A stretch of 64,000 nucleotides of DNA. Source: Pectobacterium sp. PL152 (GTDB lineage: Bacteria > Pseudomonadota > Gammaproteobacteria > Enterobacterales > Enterobacteriaceae). Of the stretch, positions 9,699 through 21,566 are shown in pieces. The notes below the pieces were generated by a model. The model was not told where the DNA came from. It worked only from the letters and a program-made list of their open reading frames with translations, and did no database searches. Within the stretch, counting starts at the first letter, position 1, and every line of letters begins with the position of its first letter. The stretch lies in assembly GCA_021907015.1 (NCBI GenBank), contig CP091064.1, positions 1,426,001-1,490,000 on the forward strand, in the 5' to 3' direction. Made by a program: the position numbers and the translations under genes.

Positions 9699-10274
9699 AT
9701 GATAAAACTACGCCACCTGCTCCTCGCGCTCTCTATCACGCCTTTGTTGGGGCTTGTCTCTCCCTGCCTCGGCCCATACGTTGGCACTCAACCAATTGGT
9801 TCCCCCGTCGGCGTCGCGGACAAAGGAGAACTTCAGTACCAGAATAATCAGTTTAGTTATAAAAACTGGAACAGCGCGCAATTGCCCGGAAAAGTACGGG
9901 TAATACAACACATCGCTGGCCGCACCTCCGCCAAAGAGATGAACGATCCACTCATTTCCGCACTGAAGGCCGCTAACCTACCGCACGATTATTACCAAAC
10001 GACGACAATCGTGAATACCGACGATGCCATCATCGGCACCAGCATGTTTGTGCGCAGTAGCCTTGAGGACAACAAAAAAGCCTTCCCGTGGTCGCAATTT
10101 ATTGTCGATAGCAACGGCAACGTGCGGAAAACCTGGCAGCTTCAGCCGCAAAGCTCGGCTATCGCCGTGCTGGATAAACAGGGGAAAGTCCGTTTCGTGA
10201 AGGATGGCGCGCTGAGCGGACAGGAAGTGCAGCAGGTGATGACCCTGCTGCGTCAGTTGCTCGAAGAGAAATAG
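9699..10274 (+). CDS. ytfJ: YtfJ-family periplasmic thioredoxin-fold protein (hidden double frameshift)
   Basis: Small periplasmic protein of the YtfJ family (thioredoxin-like fold, function unknown). ATG 9699 is preceded by AGAAGGAA and starts a signal peptide; residues from VGVADKGEL to the C-terminus match YtfJ (YKNWNSAQLPGKVRV, HIAGRTSAKE, VNTDDAI). About 18 residues after the signal core (VSPCLGPYVGTQPIGS) do not fit the family. Reading this stretch (9752-9806) one frame over gives a normal cleavage region (SLPASAH) and mature start (TLALNQLVPPVG). This requires one G too many at 9749-9752 and one C too few at 9802-9806, so the open frame conceals two indels. Confidence 0.85.
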   Translation: MIKLRHLLLALSITPLLGLVSPCLGPYVGTQPIGSPVGVADKGELQYQNNQFSYKNWNSAQLPGKVRVIQHIAGRTSAKEMNDPLISALKAANLPHDYYQTTTIVNTDDAIIGTSMFVRSSLEDNKKAFPWSQFIVDSNGNVRKTWQLQPQSSAIAVLDKQGKVRFVKDGALSGQEVQQVMTLLRQLLEEK

Positions 10275-10293
10275 GACGAAAACGCTGAATCAA

Positions 10294-11034
10294 TTAAAAT
10301 AAAGAGACGCGGAAACCGGGGTTGAGGAAGGATTCACGCGGCGTGTAGGACAGCGGACGCCCTTGCCAATCGTTAACCTGCGCCCCGGCAGCCACTGCTA
10401 CCGCATGACCCGCCGCCGTATCCCAAATGTTGGTCGGCCCGAAGCGTGGGTAAAGCTGCGCTTCGCCTTCCGCCACCAGACAAAATTTTAGCGATGACCC
10501 AATGGCCACCGTCTGGTGTTCACCCAGTTGGCTGAGATAATCCTTTAATTCCCGATCGGCATGAGAACGACTGACCACCACCAGCGGCGGATGAGCCTGC
10601 TTCACCGTCATTTGCCGACGCTGACCGTTCTCTTCTTTCCAGGCTTTGCCGTCCGCCGCAGAATACATCACGCCCGTGACCGGCACATAAACCACGCCCA
10701 GCACGGCCTGACCGTTCTCGATCAGCGCAATATTCACCGTAAACTCACCGTTGCGGCTGAGGAACTCTTTGGTGCCGTCCAGCGGATCGACCAGCCAATA
10801 GCGCTGCCAGTGCTGGCGGATTTCCCATGCGGGCGGATCTTCTTCTGACAGCAAAGGAATATCGGGGAACGCCACAGCCAGCCCGTCCTTAATGACTCGA
10901 TGCGCGGCCAGGTCGGCGGCGGTCACTGGCGAATCATCTTTCTTGTGCGCGACATCCACAGGATGTTGCCCTTCGTAAACCTGCATAATGGCAGCACCGG
11001 CATCGCGAGCCAGTTGGCAAACAGTTTCTAACAT
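10294..11034 (-). CDS. cysQ: 3'(2'),5'-bisphosphate nucleotidase CysQ
   Basis: Magnesium-dependent, lithium-sensitive phosphatase of the inositol monophosphatase superfamily. It removes the 3'-phosphate from PAP and PAPS, recycling the by-product of sulfate assimilation. The two metal-binding signatures are present: EE at 64-65, and DPLDGT at 83-88 followed by KEF. The third aspartate is in [12 protein letters not shown] near residue 212. Length 246 residues matches E. coli. The gene is divergent from cpdB, which acts on related nucleotides in the periplasm. Frame intact. Confidence 0.95.
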   Translation of the reverse strand: MLETVCQLARDAGAAIMQVYEGQHPVDVAHKKDDSPVTAADLAAHRVIKDGLAVAFPDIPLLSEEDPPAWEIRQHWQRYWLVDPLDGTKEFLSRNGEFTVNIALIENGQAVLGVVYVPVTGVMYSAADGKAWKEENGQRRQMTVKQAHPPLVVVSRSHADRELKDYLSQLGEHQTVAIGSSLKFCLVAEGEAQLYPRFGPTNIWDTAAGHAVAVAAGAQVNDWQGRPLSYTPRESFLNPGFRVSLF

Positions 11035-11238
11035 GATCGACCTCGTCGTTATCGGTTACGCGTAACGCAGACTTCATCTCTGTCATTCATTATACATCTG
11101 TGAGGCAATCTACGATTATTGCCATTATTGATGTCATCCTCAGTATTTAGAGACGATAATCACTTTAACTTCATCATGATATGAAAGACACCCCCGATCG
11201 CCTCACGCGTCGACAATCACCGCACAAGGAGTTACGCA

Positions 11239-13190
11239 ATGAAGCATTCACTGGCACTCAGCCTGCTTGCTACGCTGGTCGCCACGACCGTTCATGCCGC
11301 TACCGTTGATCTACGGGTATTGGAAACCACCGATCTGCACAGCAATATGATGGATTTCGATTACTACAAGGATACGCCAACCGATAAATTTGGTCTGGTG
11401 CGCACCGCCAGCCTGATTCACGCCGCACGCGAACAGGCCACTAACAGCGTACTGGTCGATAACGGCGATTTGATCCAGGGCAGTCCGCTAGGCGATTACA
11501 TGGCCGCGAAGGGACTGAAAGCGGGCGACGTGCACCCGGTTTATCAGGCGATGAACACGCTGAATTATTCTGTCGGCAACATCGGTAACCACGAATTCAA
11601 CTACGGCCTGGACTACCTGTACAAAGCGCTGTCCGGCGCGAAATTCCCTTATGTGAACGCCAACGTGCTGGATGCCGCAACGGGTAAGCCGCTGTTTACG
11701 CCTTACCACATTGAGAAGAAATCGGTTAAAGACCGCGACGGCAAAGTGCATAGCCTGCGTATCGGCTATATTGGCTTCGTCCCGCCGCAGGTGATGGTGT
11801 GGGATAAAGCCAATCTGACGGGAAAAGTCACCGTGGAAGACATCACGGAAAGCGCCAAAAATGGGTGCCGGAAATGCGTAAACAAGGAGCCGATCTGGTG
11901 ATTGTTATCCCTCACTCCGGCCTGTCTGCCGAGCCATATAAAGCGATGGCGGAAAACTCCGTTTACTACCTCAGCCAAATTCCTGGCGTCGACGCGATCA
12001 TGTTTGGCCATGCTCACGCGGTTTTCCCCAGCAATGACTTTGCAAACATCAAGGGCGCTGACATCAAACAGGGAACGCTCAACGGTGTGCCTGCGGTGAT
12101 GCCGGGGCAATGGGGTGACCACCTTGGCGTCGTCGATTTTACGTTGAATAACGACAGCGGCACATGGAAGGTGGAAAGTGCGAAAGCAGAAGCCAGACCG
12201 ATCTATGACAAAGCGCAGAAGAAATCACTGGCGGCGGAAGACGATAAGCTGGTGAAAGTCCTCGCTGACGCGCACAAAGACACACGCGAGTTCGTTAGCA
12301 AGCCGATCGGCAAATCCGCAGACAACATGTATAGCTACCTGTCGCTGATTCAGGACGATCCTACCGTGCAGATCGTCAACAATGCTCAGCGCGCCTATGT
12401 AGAACACTTTATTCAGGGCGATCCCGATCTGGCCGATCTGCCGGTACTTTCCGCTGCCGCACCGTTTAAAGCCGGTGGACGTAAAAACGATCCGACCAGC
12501 TATGTCGAAGTGGAAAAAGGCCAACTCACCTTCCGTAACGCGGCCGATTTGTACCTTTACCCCAATACGCTGGTGGTGGTGAAAGTTAACGGGCAACAGG
12601 TACAGGAGTGGCTGGAATGCTCTGCGGGTCAGTTCAAACAAATCGATCCAAGCAAGCGTGAACCGCAATCCCTGCTTAACTGGGACGGCTTCCGCACGTA
12701 TAACTTCGACGTGATCGATGGCGTCAACTATCAGATTGATGTGACGCAGCCTGCCCGCTATGACAGCGAATGCGCATTAATCAACGATAAAGCACACCGT
12801 ATCAAAGCGCTGACGTTTAACGGCAAACCGATCGATCCTAAAGCGACCTTCCTGATTGCCACCAACAACTACCGCGCCTACGGCGAGAAATTTGCCGGTA
12901 CGGGTGAGAAGTATGTGGCTTTTGCCTCACCGGATGAAAACCGCTCCGTTCTGGCGGCCTACATCAGCGCAGAAACGCAAAAATCGGGAGAAGTGAAGCC
13001 GCAGGCGGATAACAACTGGCACCTGGCGCCTATTATCAGCGATACGCCGCTGGATATCCGTTTTGAAACGTCACCGTCAGAGAAAGCCACGGCGTTTATC
13101 AAAGAGAAAGCCCAGTACCCGATGACGTCCGTCGGTAATGATGAAACGGGCTTTGCGGTTTATCGCCTTGACCTACAGCACGCTAAATAA
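11239..13190 (+). CDS. cpdB: 2',3'-cyclic-nucleotide 2'-phosphodiesterase/3'-nucleotidase CpdB (frameshift)
   Basis: Periplasmic bifunctional enzyme that opens 2',3'-cyclic nucleotides and dephosphorylates 3'-nucleotides, scavenging RNA breakdown products. A signal peptide ([20 protein letters not shown]) is followed by a metallophosphoesterase domain: [27 protein letters not shown], and FGHAHA after the break. A C-terminal 5'-nucleotidase domain carries [11 protein letters not shown]. The frame breaks after ITESAKN. Adding one A to the run 11857-11861 gives [19 protein letters not shown] and a single 650-residue protein (E. coli 647). The gene is preceded by an AAGGAG ribosome-binding site. 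Confidence 0.93.
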
Positions 13191-13239
13191 GCGTTATTAT
13201 CTACAGGTTCCTGCTAGCGCAGGAGCCTGAGTAATGGCC

Positions 13240-13622
13240 TCATAGCGGTTCAGCCGCACTATTCGCTGACGCATCAAACTTCTGCTGGGATAACAGCACA
13301 TTATCCATATTCTGTTCTGCCCAGTACGTCAGCTCGGCAATCGGCTTGGCCAGCGTTTTTCCCATTACGGTCGAGGCGTATTCCACCGTCACCGGTATGG
13401 TTGGAAAGACCGTGCGTTCGACGAAACCGTCACGTACCAGATTTTTCAGCGTTTGCGACAATACCTTTGTGAAATCCCTTCCACGTCGCGTTTTAACTGA
13501 TTAAAGCGCATCGGTCGCTCAACCAGAATGTTCAGAATCAGCAACGTCCATTTATCCGCCACGCGATCCAAAATCATGCGAGTTGGGCAATGCTGCGCAT
13601 AAACATCATAGCGTTTGTTCAT
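13240..13622 (-). CDS. ytfH: HxlR-family winged-helix regulator, YtfH-like (frameshift)
   Basis: Small MarR-like winged-helix repressor of the HxlR family, whose members often sense redox or electrophile stress through an N-terminal cysteine. Starting at ATG 13622 the translation reads MNKRYDVYAQHCPTRMILDR..., with the conserved cysteine at residue 12. The DNA-binding helix follows (KWTLLILNILVERPMRFNQL). The frame fails after GISQ. One extra T at 13466-13468 restores GISQKVLSQTLKNLVRDG and the remaining wing, giving 127 residues. It diverges from the flavodoxin gene at 13878, which is a plausible target. A shortened ERIC sits just upstream. E. coli ytfH lies in the same neighbourhood. Confidence 0.8.
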
Positions 13623-13637
13623 CGTTGAGTTTCCCTA

Positions 13638-13705
13638 TGTACCCTAAATCAGTCGAGTTGCGTGAAGGCGGCCAACGCACAACAGCTTGAAATATGACGG
13701 GCATG
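13638..13705. repeat. Internally deleted ERIC element (68 bp)
   Basis: It carries both ERIC ends: TGTACCCTAAAT and TCGAGTTGCGTGAAGGCGGC on the left, CAGCTTGAAATATGACGGG on the right. The central palindrome of about 59 bases is missing; the left part runs straight into CCAACGCACAACAGC. The element sits 16 bases upstream of the ytfH-like start, inside the control region it shares with the flavodoxin gene. Confidence 0.82.
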
Positions 13706-13877
13706 GTTACCTTGAAGATACCAGCTCACTTAAAAGTGCTTTCTTAACAGAACCATGAGGCTCCGATATAGTCCTCACATTATAAAGTTAGTATCCATTA
13801 GAAAGCACGTATCACTCGCAGGGCTACATTACAGCCACGGCGTATCGTTGATAAACACAGAGAAATGAGGATAGGTT

Positions 13878-14432
13878 ATGTCAAAAGCAGTCGTTATTTA
13901 TCATTCAGGCTATGGTCACACACAGCGTTTGGCAGCCGCCGTCGCCGAAGGCGCTAACGCCGAGCTGATTGCCATCGATGCAGAAGGAAATATCAGCGAT
14001 GCGGAGTGGGAGAAACTCGCCGCCGCCGACGCGATTATCTTTGGTACACCGACCTACATGGGCGGCCCGACCTGGCAGTTCAAGAAATTTGCGGATGCCA
14101 GCTCTAAAGCCTGGTTCTCCCGCTCCTGGAGCAACAAAGTGTTTGGCGGTTTCACTAACAGCGCCAGCCTGAACGGGGACAAACAGGTCACCCTGATTTA
14201 TCTGCAAACGCTGGCTTCACAGCACGGCGGAATTTGGGTCAGCCTGAACCAGCTGCCCTCCAATGCCAAAGCGGCAAAACGCGACGATCTGAATAACCTC
14301 GGTGGTTCCGTGGGTCTGCTGGCGCAAACGCCGTCTGACGCCAGCGTAGATGAAGTGGTCGCTGGCGATCTGGCAACCGGTAAGCTGTATGGTCAGCGCA
14401 TCGCTGACATCGCCGCAAAACTGGCTAACTAG
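13878..14432 (+). CDS. Flavodoxin-fold NAD(P)H:quinone/FMN reductase-type protein
   Basis: A 184-residue cytoplasmic flavodoxin-like protein. The N-terminal phosphate-binding loop (VVIYHSGYGHTQRLA, residues 5-19) and the flavin-contact segments FGTPTYMGGPTWQFKKFAD (near 55-73) and FGGFTNSAS (near 89-97) are typical of the WrbA/FMN-reductase group. A two-electron quinone or oxidant reductase role is likely, but the substrate is not visible. It is transcribed away from an HxlR regulator, a pairing common for electrophile-responsive reductases. A strong terminator follows. Frame intact. Confidence 0.8.
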   Translation: MSKAVVIYHSGYGHTQRLAAAVAEGANAELIAIDAEGNISDAEWEKLAAADAIIFGTPTYMGGPTWQFKKFADASSKAWFSRSWSNKVFGGFTNSASLNGDKQVTLIYLQTLASQHGGIWVSLNQLPSNAKAAKRDDLNNLGGSVGLLAQTPSDASVDEVVAGDLATGKLYGQRIADIAAKLAN

Positions 14433-14465
14433 TTAACACGACCTAAGCGCCATTATCCGACGCAC

Positions 14466-14494
14466 AAGCGCCGCCCTTTCGCGGCGCTTTTTTT
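14466..14494 (+). terminator. Terminator after the flavodoxin gene
   Basis: A 9-bp perfect stem (AAGCGCCGC 14466-14474, GCGGCGCTT 14481-14489) followed by a T-run. It lies between the convergent flavodoxin and DUF2502 genes. Confidence 0.9.
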
Positions 14495-14500
14495 ATCTGA

Positions 14501-14923
14501 CTAGTCGCGGAACGAACCCCGCCCATTGCGGTAGTAACCATTTCCTCGCTCATGCCCGCGCCTGTCCCACTCACCGCGACGCGGACCGCGATCGTCAACA
14601 TAGCGTGGAGGATCAAAACGGCGATTATCGTAATCGCGTCTCTCACGCTGACTCTCACGCCACCAGCGAGCATCGCGCCAGCGCCAGCCATCCCAATAAT
14701 AACCGTGTCGATTACGTTCGCCACGGTGGTAACCCCGGTGTTCCTGCCACCAGCGCTCGCTGCGCCAGTCATAGCCATCCCAGTAATTACCACGTCTGTC
14801 ACGTTCACCAATATTCAACGTGACGCCGGGCATCAGATCGATGCTGGCACCCTTAGCTTCTGGCGCTGGCATAACCGCAAACATTCCCATAAACAGGGCA
14901 CTGATGACGAGTGGCTTAAACAT
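14501..14923 (-). CDS. DUF2502 family secreted protein (YpeC-like)
   Basis: A 140-residue exported protein of unknown function. The N-terminal signal peptide (MFKPLVISALFMGMFAVMPAPEAKGA) is followed by the DUF2502 segment (IDLMPGVTLNIGERDRRGNY). After that comes a low-complexity region of repeated YWDGW/WRSERWW and arginine-rich units (RRDYDNRRFDPPRY). The W/R/Y/D-rich periplasmic tail resembles YpeC/PgaD-neighbour small proteins seen in enterobacteria. No catalytic residues can be proposed. The gene is transcribed on its own, with a GGAG-like site (aaggagtta) before the ATG. Confidence 0.75.
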   Translation of the reverse strand: MFKPLVISALFMGMFAVMPAPEAKGASIDLMPGVTLNIGERDRRGNYWDGYDWRSERWWQEHRGYHRGERNRHGYYWDGWRWRDARWWRESQRERRDYDNRRFDPPRYVDDRGPRRGEWDRRGHERGNGYYRNGRGSFRD

Positions 14924-15180
14924 AGGGTAACTCCTTGCTCACCGCGACTGCGGCCTGGCAAAGATATACGGGGAATTCCTCTTCGCCACTATCAGATAAA
15001 TACGCATTTTTCTGACTTTACCGTTCTTAACGTTTCGCTAACGCCAATGCGCGCTATTCATCAGCGCCCTACTAATTCATTAATAAATTTAATGCCAAAA
15101 ATCCTGATAGACACGAATAAATGCAGAATAACGGATTAACCATAGGGAATAAATATTAGAAATATTCACCTTAGCGCTAA

Positions 15181-16889
<1,709 letters not shown>

Positions 16890-16939
16890 AACGGCATGCT
16901 TTTTACCGCCTACCTCGTAAGCGGTATATTCAACGATAA

Positions 16940-16962
16940 AAGATGCATTTAAAATGCAATTT
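16940..16962 (+). promoter_or_regulatory. NsrR operator upstream of ytfE
   Basis: The 23-base site reads AAGATGCATTT, A, AAATGCAATTT. This fits the NsrR consensus of two 11-bp half sites (AAGATGCATTT inverted around one base), with a 9/11 match in the right arm. It lies 30 bases before the ytfE start, and nsrR itself is in this window at 33222-33647. Confidence 0.85.
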
Positions 16963-16991
16963 ATAAACTGCATTCGTTGAGAGGCATCATC

Positions 16992-17657
16992 ATGGCATAC
17001 CGCGATCAATCCCTGGGTGAGTTGGCTGTCGCTATTCCGCGCGCGACCAAACTCTTTCGTGAACTCAATCTGGATTTCTGCTGCGGCGGAAAGCAAACGC
17101 TCAGCCGCGCGGCGGGCAAAAAAGATCTCAATATCGACGAGCTGGAAGCACAGTTAGAAAAACTGGCCGCGCAGCCTTCTGACGCGCGCGACTGGCGTGA
17201 AGCCCCGCTGGCCGACATTATCGCGTACATCATCCCCCGCTTTCACGATCGTCACCGCGAACAACTGCCGGAACTGATTCTGATGGCAGAAAAAGTCGAG
17301 CGCGTGCATCACGATAAAGCCGATTGCCCACACGGCCTCGCAAACCAGCTGACCGCCATCTATAACGAGCTGTCTCAGCATATGATGAAAGAAGAACGCA
17401 TCCTCTTCCCGATGATCGGTCAGGGAATGGGCGCGAATGCTGCCGCACCGATTTCAGTGATGGAGCATGAGCACGATGACGCTGGACGTGATGTGGAAGT
17501 AGTCAAAGAGCTGACCAACGGCGTTGTACCGCCGGAAGGTGCCTGCAACACCTGGCGTGCGCTGTACTCCGGTATCAACGAGTTCATTACCGACCTGATG
17601 GAACACATCCATCTGGAAAACAATTTGCTGTTCCCACGCGCGCTGCGCGGTGAGTAA
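16992..17657 (+). CDS. ytfE: YtfE/RIC, di-iron iron-sulfur-cluster repair protein
   Basis: Cytoplasmic hemerythrin-like di-iron protein that helps rebuild iron-sulfur clusters damaged by nitric oxide or peroxide. The N-terminal ScdA_N segment has [10 protein letters not shown] (paired cysteines at 30-31). The hemerythrin domain follows, with metal-ligand histidines in [37 protein letters not shown] and [14 protein letters not shown]. Length 221 residues. An in-frame GTG-like extension exists, but ATG 16992 begins the conserved MAYRDQ. The NsrR operator predicts derepression by NO. Confidence 0.95.
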   Translation: MAYRDQSLGELAVAIPRATKLFRELNLDFCCGGKQTLSRAAGKKDLNIDELEAQLEKLAAQPSDARDWREAPLADIIAYIIPRFHDRHREQLPELILMAEKVERVHHDKADCPHGLANQLTAIYNELSQHMMKEERILFPMIGQGMGANAAAPISVMEHEHDDAGRDVEVVKELTNGVVPPEGACNTWRALYSGINEFITDLMEHIHLENNLLFPRALRGE

Positions 17658-17698
17658 TGTCGTTTCAATAAAAAAAGAAAGTCAGTAGATAGAAATAA

Positions 17699-17726
17699 GA
17701 AAGGCGCTCACTGAGCGCCTTTCTTT
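17699..17726. terminator. Bidirectional terminator between ytfE and fklB
   Basis: A long perfect inverted repeat (GAAAGGCGCTCA 17699-17710, TGAGCGCCTTTC 17712-17723) with A-rich left and T-rich right flanks. It lies between convergent genes and should work in both directions. Confidence 0.88.
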
Positions 17727-17735
17727 GTCTGGAGA

Positions 17736-18356
17736 TTACAGAATTTCCAGCAGTTCCACTTCAAAAATCAGCGCGCTGAACGGCGGAATGGAAGCACCCG
17801 CGCCACGTTCGCCATACGCCAGGTTGTGCGGAATATAGAGTTCCCACTTGGAACCGACAGGCATCAGCGTCAGCGCCTCAATCCAGCCTGGAATCACGCC
17901 GCTTACCGGGAATTCAGCAGGTTGACCACGCTGGACGGAGCTGTCGAACACGCTGCCATCAATCAGACGACCCGTGTAATGTACACGTACGCGATCCTGA
18001 CGAGCCGGGATAGCACCTTCACCCTGCGTCAACACGCGGAATTGCAGACCAGATTCCGTGCTGTTCACGCCTTCTTTCTGCGCATTTTCAGCCAGGAACT
18101 GCTGACCTTCTACCGCCAGTACCTGTTGGCGCTCGCGGCGTACCGCATCAGCACGCTCGTGAATTTCACGCAGCGCACGATGAACCACATCCACAGGCAC
18201 CGCAGGCGCATTACCTTCCAGCGCATCGCGTAGACCAGCAAGCAGAGCTTCTGGGATCAGACCTTCAAGACCTGATTCCTGTAACTGTTGACCAACCTGT
18301 AAGCCGATGCCGTAACTTGCCTGCGCTTCGACGCTATCAAAAGAAGGAGTTGTCAT
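17736..18356 (-). CDS. fklB: FKBP-type peptidyl-prolyl isomerase FklB (FKBP22)
   Basis: A 206-residue prolyl cis-trans isomerase that forms dimers through its N-terminal helical domain (residues 1-90; [20 protein letters not shown]). A long linker helix follows ([21 protein letters not shown]), then the C-terminal FKBP domain from about 105: [35 protein letters not shown] and [25 protein letters not shown]. There is no signal peptide, so it is cytoplasmic, as for E. coli FklB. The gene is convergent with ytfE. Frame intact. Confidence 0.95.
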   Translation of the reverse strand: MTTPSFDSVEAQASYGIGLQVGQQLQESGLEGLIPEALLAGLRDALEGNAPAVPVDVVHRALREIHERADAVRRERQQVLAVEGQQFLAENAQKEGVNSTESGLQFRVLTQGEGAIPARQDRVRVHYTGRLIDGSVFDSSVQRGQPAEFPVSGVIPGWIEALTLMPVGSKWELYIPHNLAYGERGAGASIPPFSALIFEVELLEIL

Positions 18357-18594
18357 GGATGTTCCTTTTAATCTGTAAAAAACTGAAAGCGCAGCATAAC
18401 AGCGACGGGGATTGGGGTAAAATCCTGTGTGCAGGTAATCACGTTAACCGCACGCCAGCCAAGCCATTCCGGGAAGCTGTCCTATACTGGTAGTTCCGAT
18501 GTTTCGGGCTTAGCGGTTACCTTAATCATCAACGCGTTAACTGGTCAGCTCATACAGATTATCGGTATACTGGATTGCGTTATCATCCTGATAC

Positions 18595-18726
18595 TGTTTT
18601 TATGCCGACGCCGCTTTCCTACTGATGTAGCGTAGTGACTGGCATAGCGTTGTTAATGACATCGTTTTATATGATGCCGTTTTTATACTGATTATTTTTA
18701 TATTGAACTGTTTTTATATTAAACCG
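18595..18726 (+). repeat. AT-rich imperfect repeats upstream of ytfB
   Basis: The fklB/ytfB gap (18357-18743) holds no gene. Toward ytfB it contains about five copies of a degenerate unit close to TGTTTTTATAYTGA, near 18595, 18663, 18677, 18694 and 18709, the last four nearly in tandem. Several contain TATACT- or TATATT-like -10 sequences. Whether this is regulatory or a slippage product is unknown. Confidence 0.5.
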
Positions 18727-18743
18727 TAGTAAGAGAGGTCACC

Positions 18744-19451
18744 ATGGGCAGAATTGCGCCCAGGAAGCGGAAAACCACCTGGGATTATCAAACGCTAGTA
18801 CGCTTCTGCCAGCGAATTATCCAGCGGCAGCCCTCACATGCTGTAGCCGTAGAAAACGACGGGGAACACGAAGATCAGGAAGGCTTGCCTCCTCCAGCTT
18901 CCCCGCGTGAGCGCCTTGGTGCCCTGCTGCAAAAAATCTGGCATCTGCCTGACGGTTACCACTGGATGGAACCGTTGCCGTTCCTCCACCGCCGTTGGAT
19001 TCTAATCGCTATCGCCCTGCTGCTCGTCGTGTTGCTTTGGCCTTACAGCGCGCAGCATCAGCAGCCTGCCCGGACCATGCCGATTCCTCTTACTCAGGCA
19101 GATAATCAGGCTGCGATGCAGGCCGTTATTATTGAAAACCAGCCTTCAATGTCACAGCAGCAGCCTGCGACTAACGAGCCGTCATCGGCACCATGGCGTC
19201 AGTACGAGATCGCCTCGGGACAAACGCTGGCTCAGCTCTTTCGCGATAACAATCTGCCAGTCAGCGATGTGTTCGCGATGGCACAGGTGGAAGGCAGGGA
19301 TAAGCCGCTCAGCAATTTACGGGCGGGTCAGGAAGTTAAATTACAGTTGAATGCGCAAGGCATGGTCGCAGAGCTGGAAATCGAAACCACAGCGAACCAG
19401 ACGATTCGGTTCACCCGCGGTGCAGACGGCGCCTTTACGCGTACTCGCTAA
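18744..19451 (+). CDS. ytfB: YtfB, OapA-type cell-division-associated membrane protein
   Basis: A 235-residue bitopic inner-membrane protein. Cytoplasmic N-terminus (about 85 residues, basic start), one membrane helix (WILIAIALLLVVLLWPY), a glutamine-rich periplasmic linker, and a C-terminal OapA/LysM-like domain (YEIASGQTLAQLFRDNNLPVSDVFAMAQVEG, residues about 150-235). E. coli YtfB localises to the septum and binds peptidoglycan glycan; the same role is inferred. ATG 18744 follows AGAGAGG. The 3' end overlaps the convergent DUF488 gene by a few bases once that gene's frame is corrected. Confidence 0.87.
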   Translation: MGRIAPRKRKTTWDYQTLVRFCQRIIQRQPSHAVAVENDGEHEDQEGLPPPASPRERLGALLQKIWHLPDGYHWMEPLPFLHRRWILIAIALLLVVLLWPYSAQHQQPARTMPIPLTQADNQAAMQAVIIENQPSMSQQQPATNEPSSAPWRQYEIASGQTLAQLFRDNNLPVSDVFAMAQVEGRDKPLSNLRAGQEVKLQLNAQGMVAELEIETTANQTIRFTRGADGAFTRTR

Positions 19452-19809
19452 CGATCTCGCCGTTCCAATAGAAAATCGCGCAGAACAATAGCATGGTTGT
19501 GCTGCGCGTTTTACTGCCATAAAGCAGCGTGATTGCTTGCTTCTGTTCAAGCAACGTCAACAGCCTGTCGCACGCCGTCCCCTGGGCTAACTCATTACGA
19601 TAATAATCCACAAATTCCATCCAGCGCTCTGGATCGGCGTGAAACCATTTCCGCAGCTCGCTGCTCGGCGCGATGTCTTTAAACCACGCCACCCCCTCCA
19701 GGCGCGCTTTACTGATGCCACGCGGCCACAGACGGTCAATAAGAAAAGTGGGAGAAGAGAAAGGCGCGTGCGCGTCATAGACGCGGATAAGGTGAATTAA
19801 ATCAGACAT
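19448..19809 (-). CDS. DUF488 family protein, YeaO-like (frameshift near C-terminus)
   Basis: A 120-residue cytoplasmic protein of the DUF488/YeaO family, function unknown. The family core is clear: IRVYDA, FLIDRLWPRGISK (20-40), WFKDIAPSSELRKWFHADPERW and FVDYYRNEL. As read, the end after LLYGSK is anomalous. Adding one T at 19509-19512 restores SKNAQHNHAIVLRDFLLERR, the conserved C-terminus, and moves the stop to 19448-19450. The start at ATG 19809 (MSDLIHLIRVYD) fits the family; a longer upstream frame exists but lacks homology. Convergent with ytfB. Confidence 0.8.
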
Positions 19810-19875
19810 GCGGCCTCCGGACTCATTTTTTAGGTATAGGTAATGATAGGCCATTTCCCCAATCCCTAAAATGCA

Positions 19876-19900
19876 AAACGCTGGCACAAGGCCAGCGTTT
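19876..19900 (-). terminator. Terminator of the rpsF-rplI operon
   Basis: Perfect 10-bp stem (AAACGCTGGC 19876-19885, GCCAGCGTTT 19891-19900) with a 5-base loop. On the minus strand it is followed by TTGCATTTTAGGG after four T, giving a standard intrinsic terminator after rplI. Confidence 0.88.
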
Positions 19901-19940
19901 CACATGTTAACTAAAGTGTTAATTCGACGATAAACGTGAA

Positions 19941-20393
19941 TTACGCTTCAGCAACAACAACTACATTCAGCTCAGCAAATACATCGCTGTGTACCTGGAA
20001 GCTGACTTCGTGCTCACCCAGAGTACGCAGAACGCCGTTCGGCAGGCGAACTTCGCTCTTAGCAATGTCAACACCGGCAGCCGTTACCGCATCAGCGATA
20101 TCGCGAGTACCGATGGAACCGAACAGTTTACCTTCGTCGCCTGCTTTAGACGCGATAGTAACGCTACCCAGTTCTTTGATCTTAGCGGCGCGAGCTTCAG
20201 CAGCGGCCAGAACGTCAGCCAGTTTGGCTTCCAGTTCAGCACGGCGTGCTTCGAAGAACTCAACGTTTTTCTTGGTTGCCGGGACAGCTTTGCCCTGTGG
20301 AACCAGGAAGTTACGAGCGTAGCCCGCTTTAACGTTTACCTGATCACCCAGGCTGCCCAGGTTTGCTACTTTATCAAGCAGAATAACTTGCAT
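19941..20393 (-). CDS. rplI: 50S ribosomal protein L9
   Basis: A 150-residue large-subunit protein. The N-terminal rRNA-binding domain ([32 protein letters not shown]) is joined by a long helix ([18 protein letters not shown]) to a C-terminal domain ([18 protein letters not shown]). L9 reaches toward the neighbouring ribosome and helps keep the reading frame. Last gene of the rpsF-priB-rpsR-rplI operon. Intact. Confidence 0.98.
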   Translation of the reverse strand: MQVILLDKVANLGSLGDQVNVKAGYARNFLVPQGKAVPATKKNVEFFEARRAELEAKLADVLAAAEARAAKIKELGSVTIASKAGDEGKLFGSIGTRDIADAVTAAGVDIAKSEVRLPNGVLRTLGEHEVSFQVHSDVFAELNVVVVAEA

Positions 20394-20434
20394 TACTTTA
20401 TCCTCTCAAAGTCTCGTTAATGGACAGTGGCCGA

Positions 20435-20987
<553 letters not shown>

Positions 20988-20992
20988 AACAA

Positions 20993-21403
<411 letters not shown>

Positions 21404-21484
21404 TTATTCAGCCTCCTGTCTGGGTCAACCGCGGCCCGTGGAGGCAAGGAACGTGTATGTGTGCGGCTGAAAAAATGACGCGTA

Positions 21485-21513
21485 AGTATAGTGCCCGACA
21501 TTAAAGAACACAA
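21485..21513 (-). promoter_or_regulatory. Sigma-70 promoter for rpsF operon
   Basis: On the minus strand TTGTGT (21508-21513) and TATACT (21485-21490) are separated by exactly 17 bases, about 100 bases before the rpsF start. The long leader may contain the S6:S18 autoregulatory site known in other bacteria, which I did not resolve. Confidence 0.7.
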
Positions 21514-21566
21514 GGAAGAAACACAGGAGTTTTCTGCGTGGCGGTATTTCAGCGCCAGGGGCAAAA

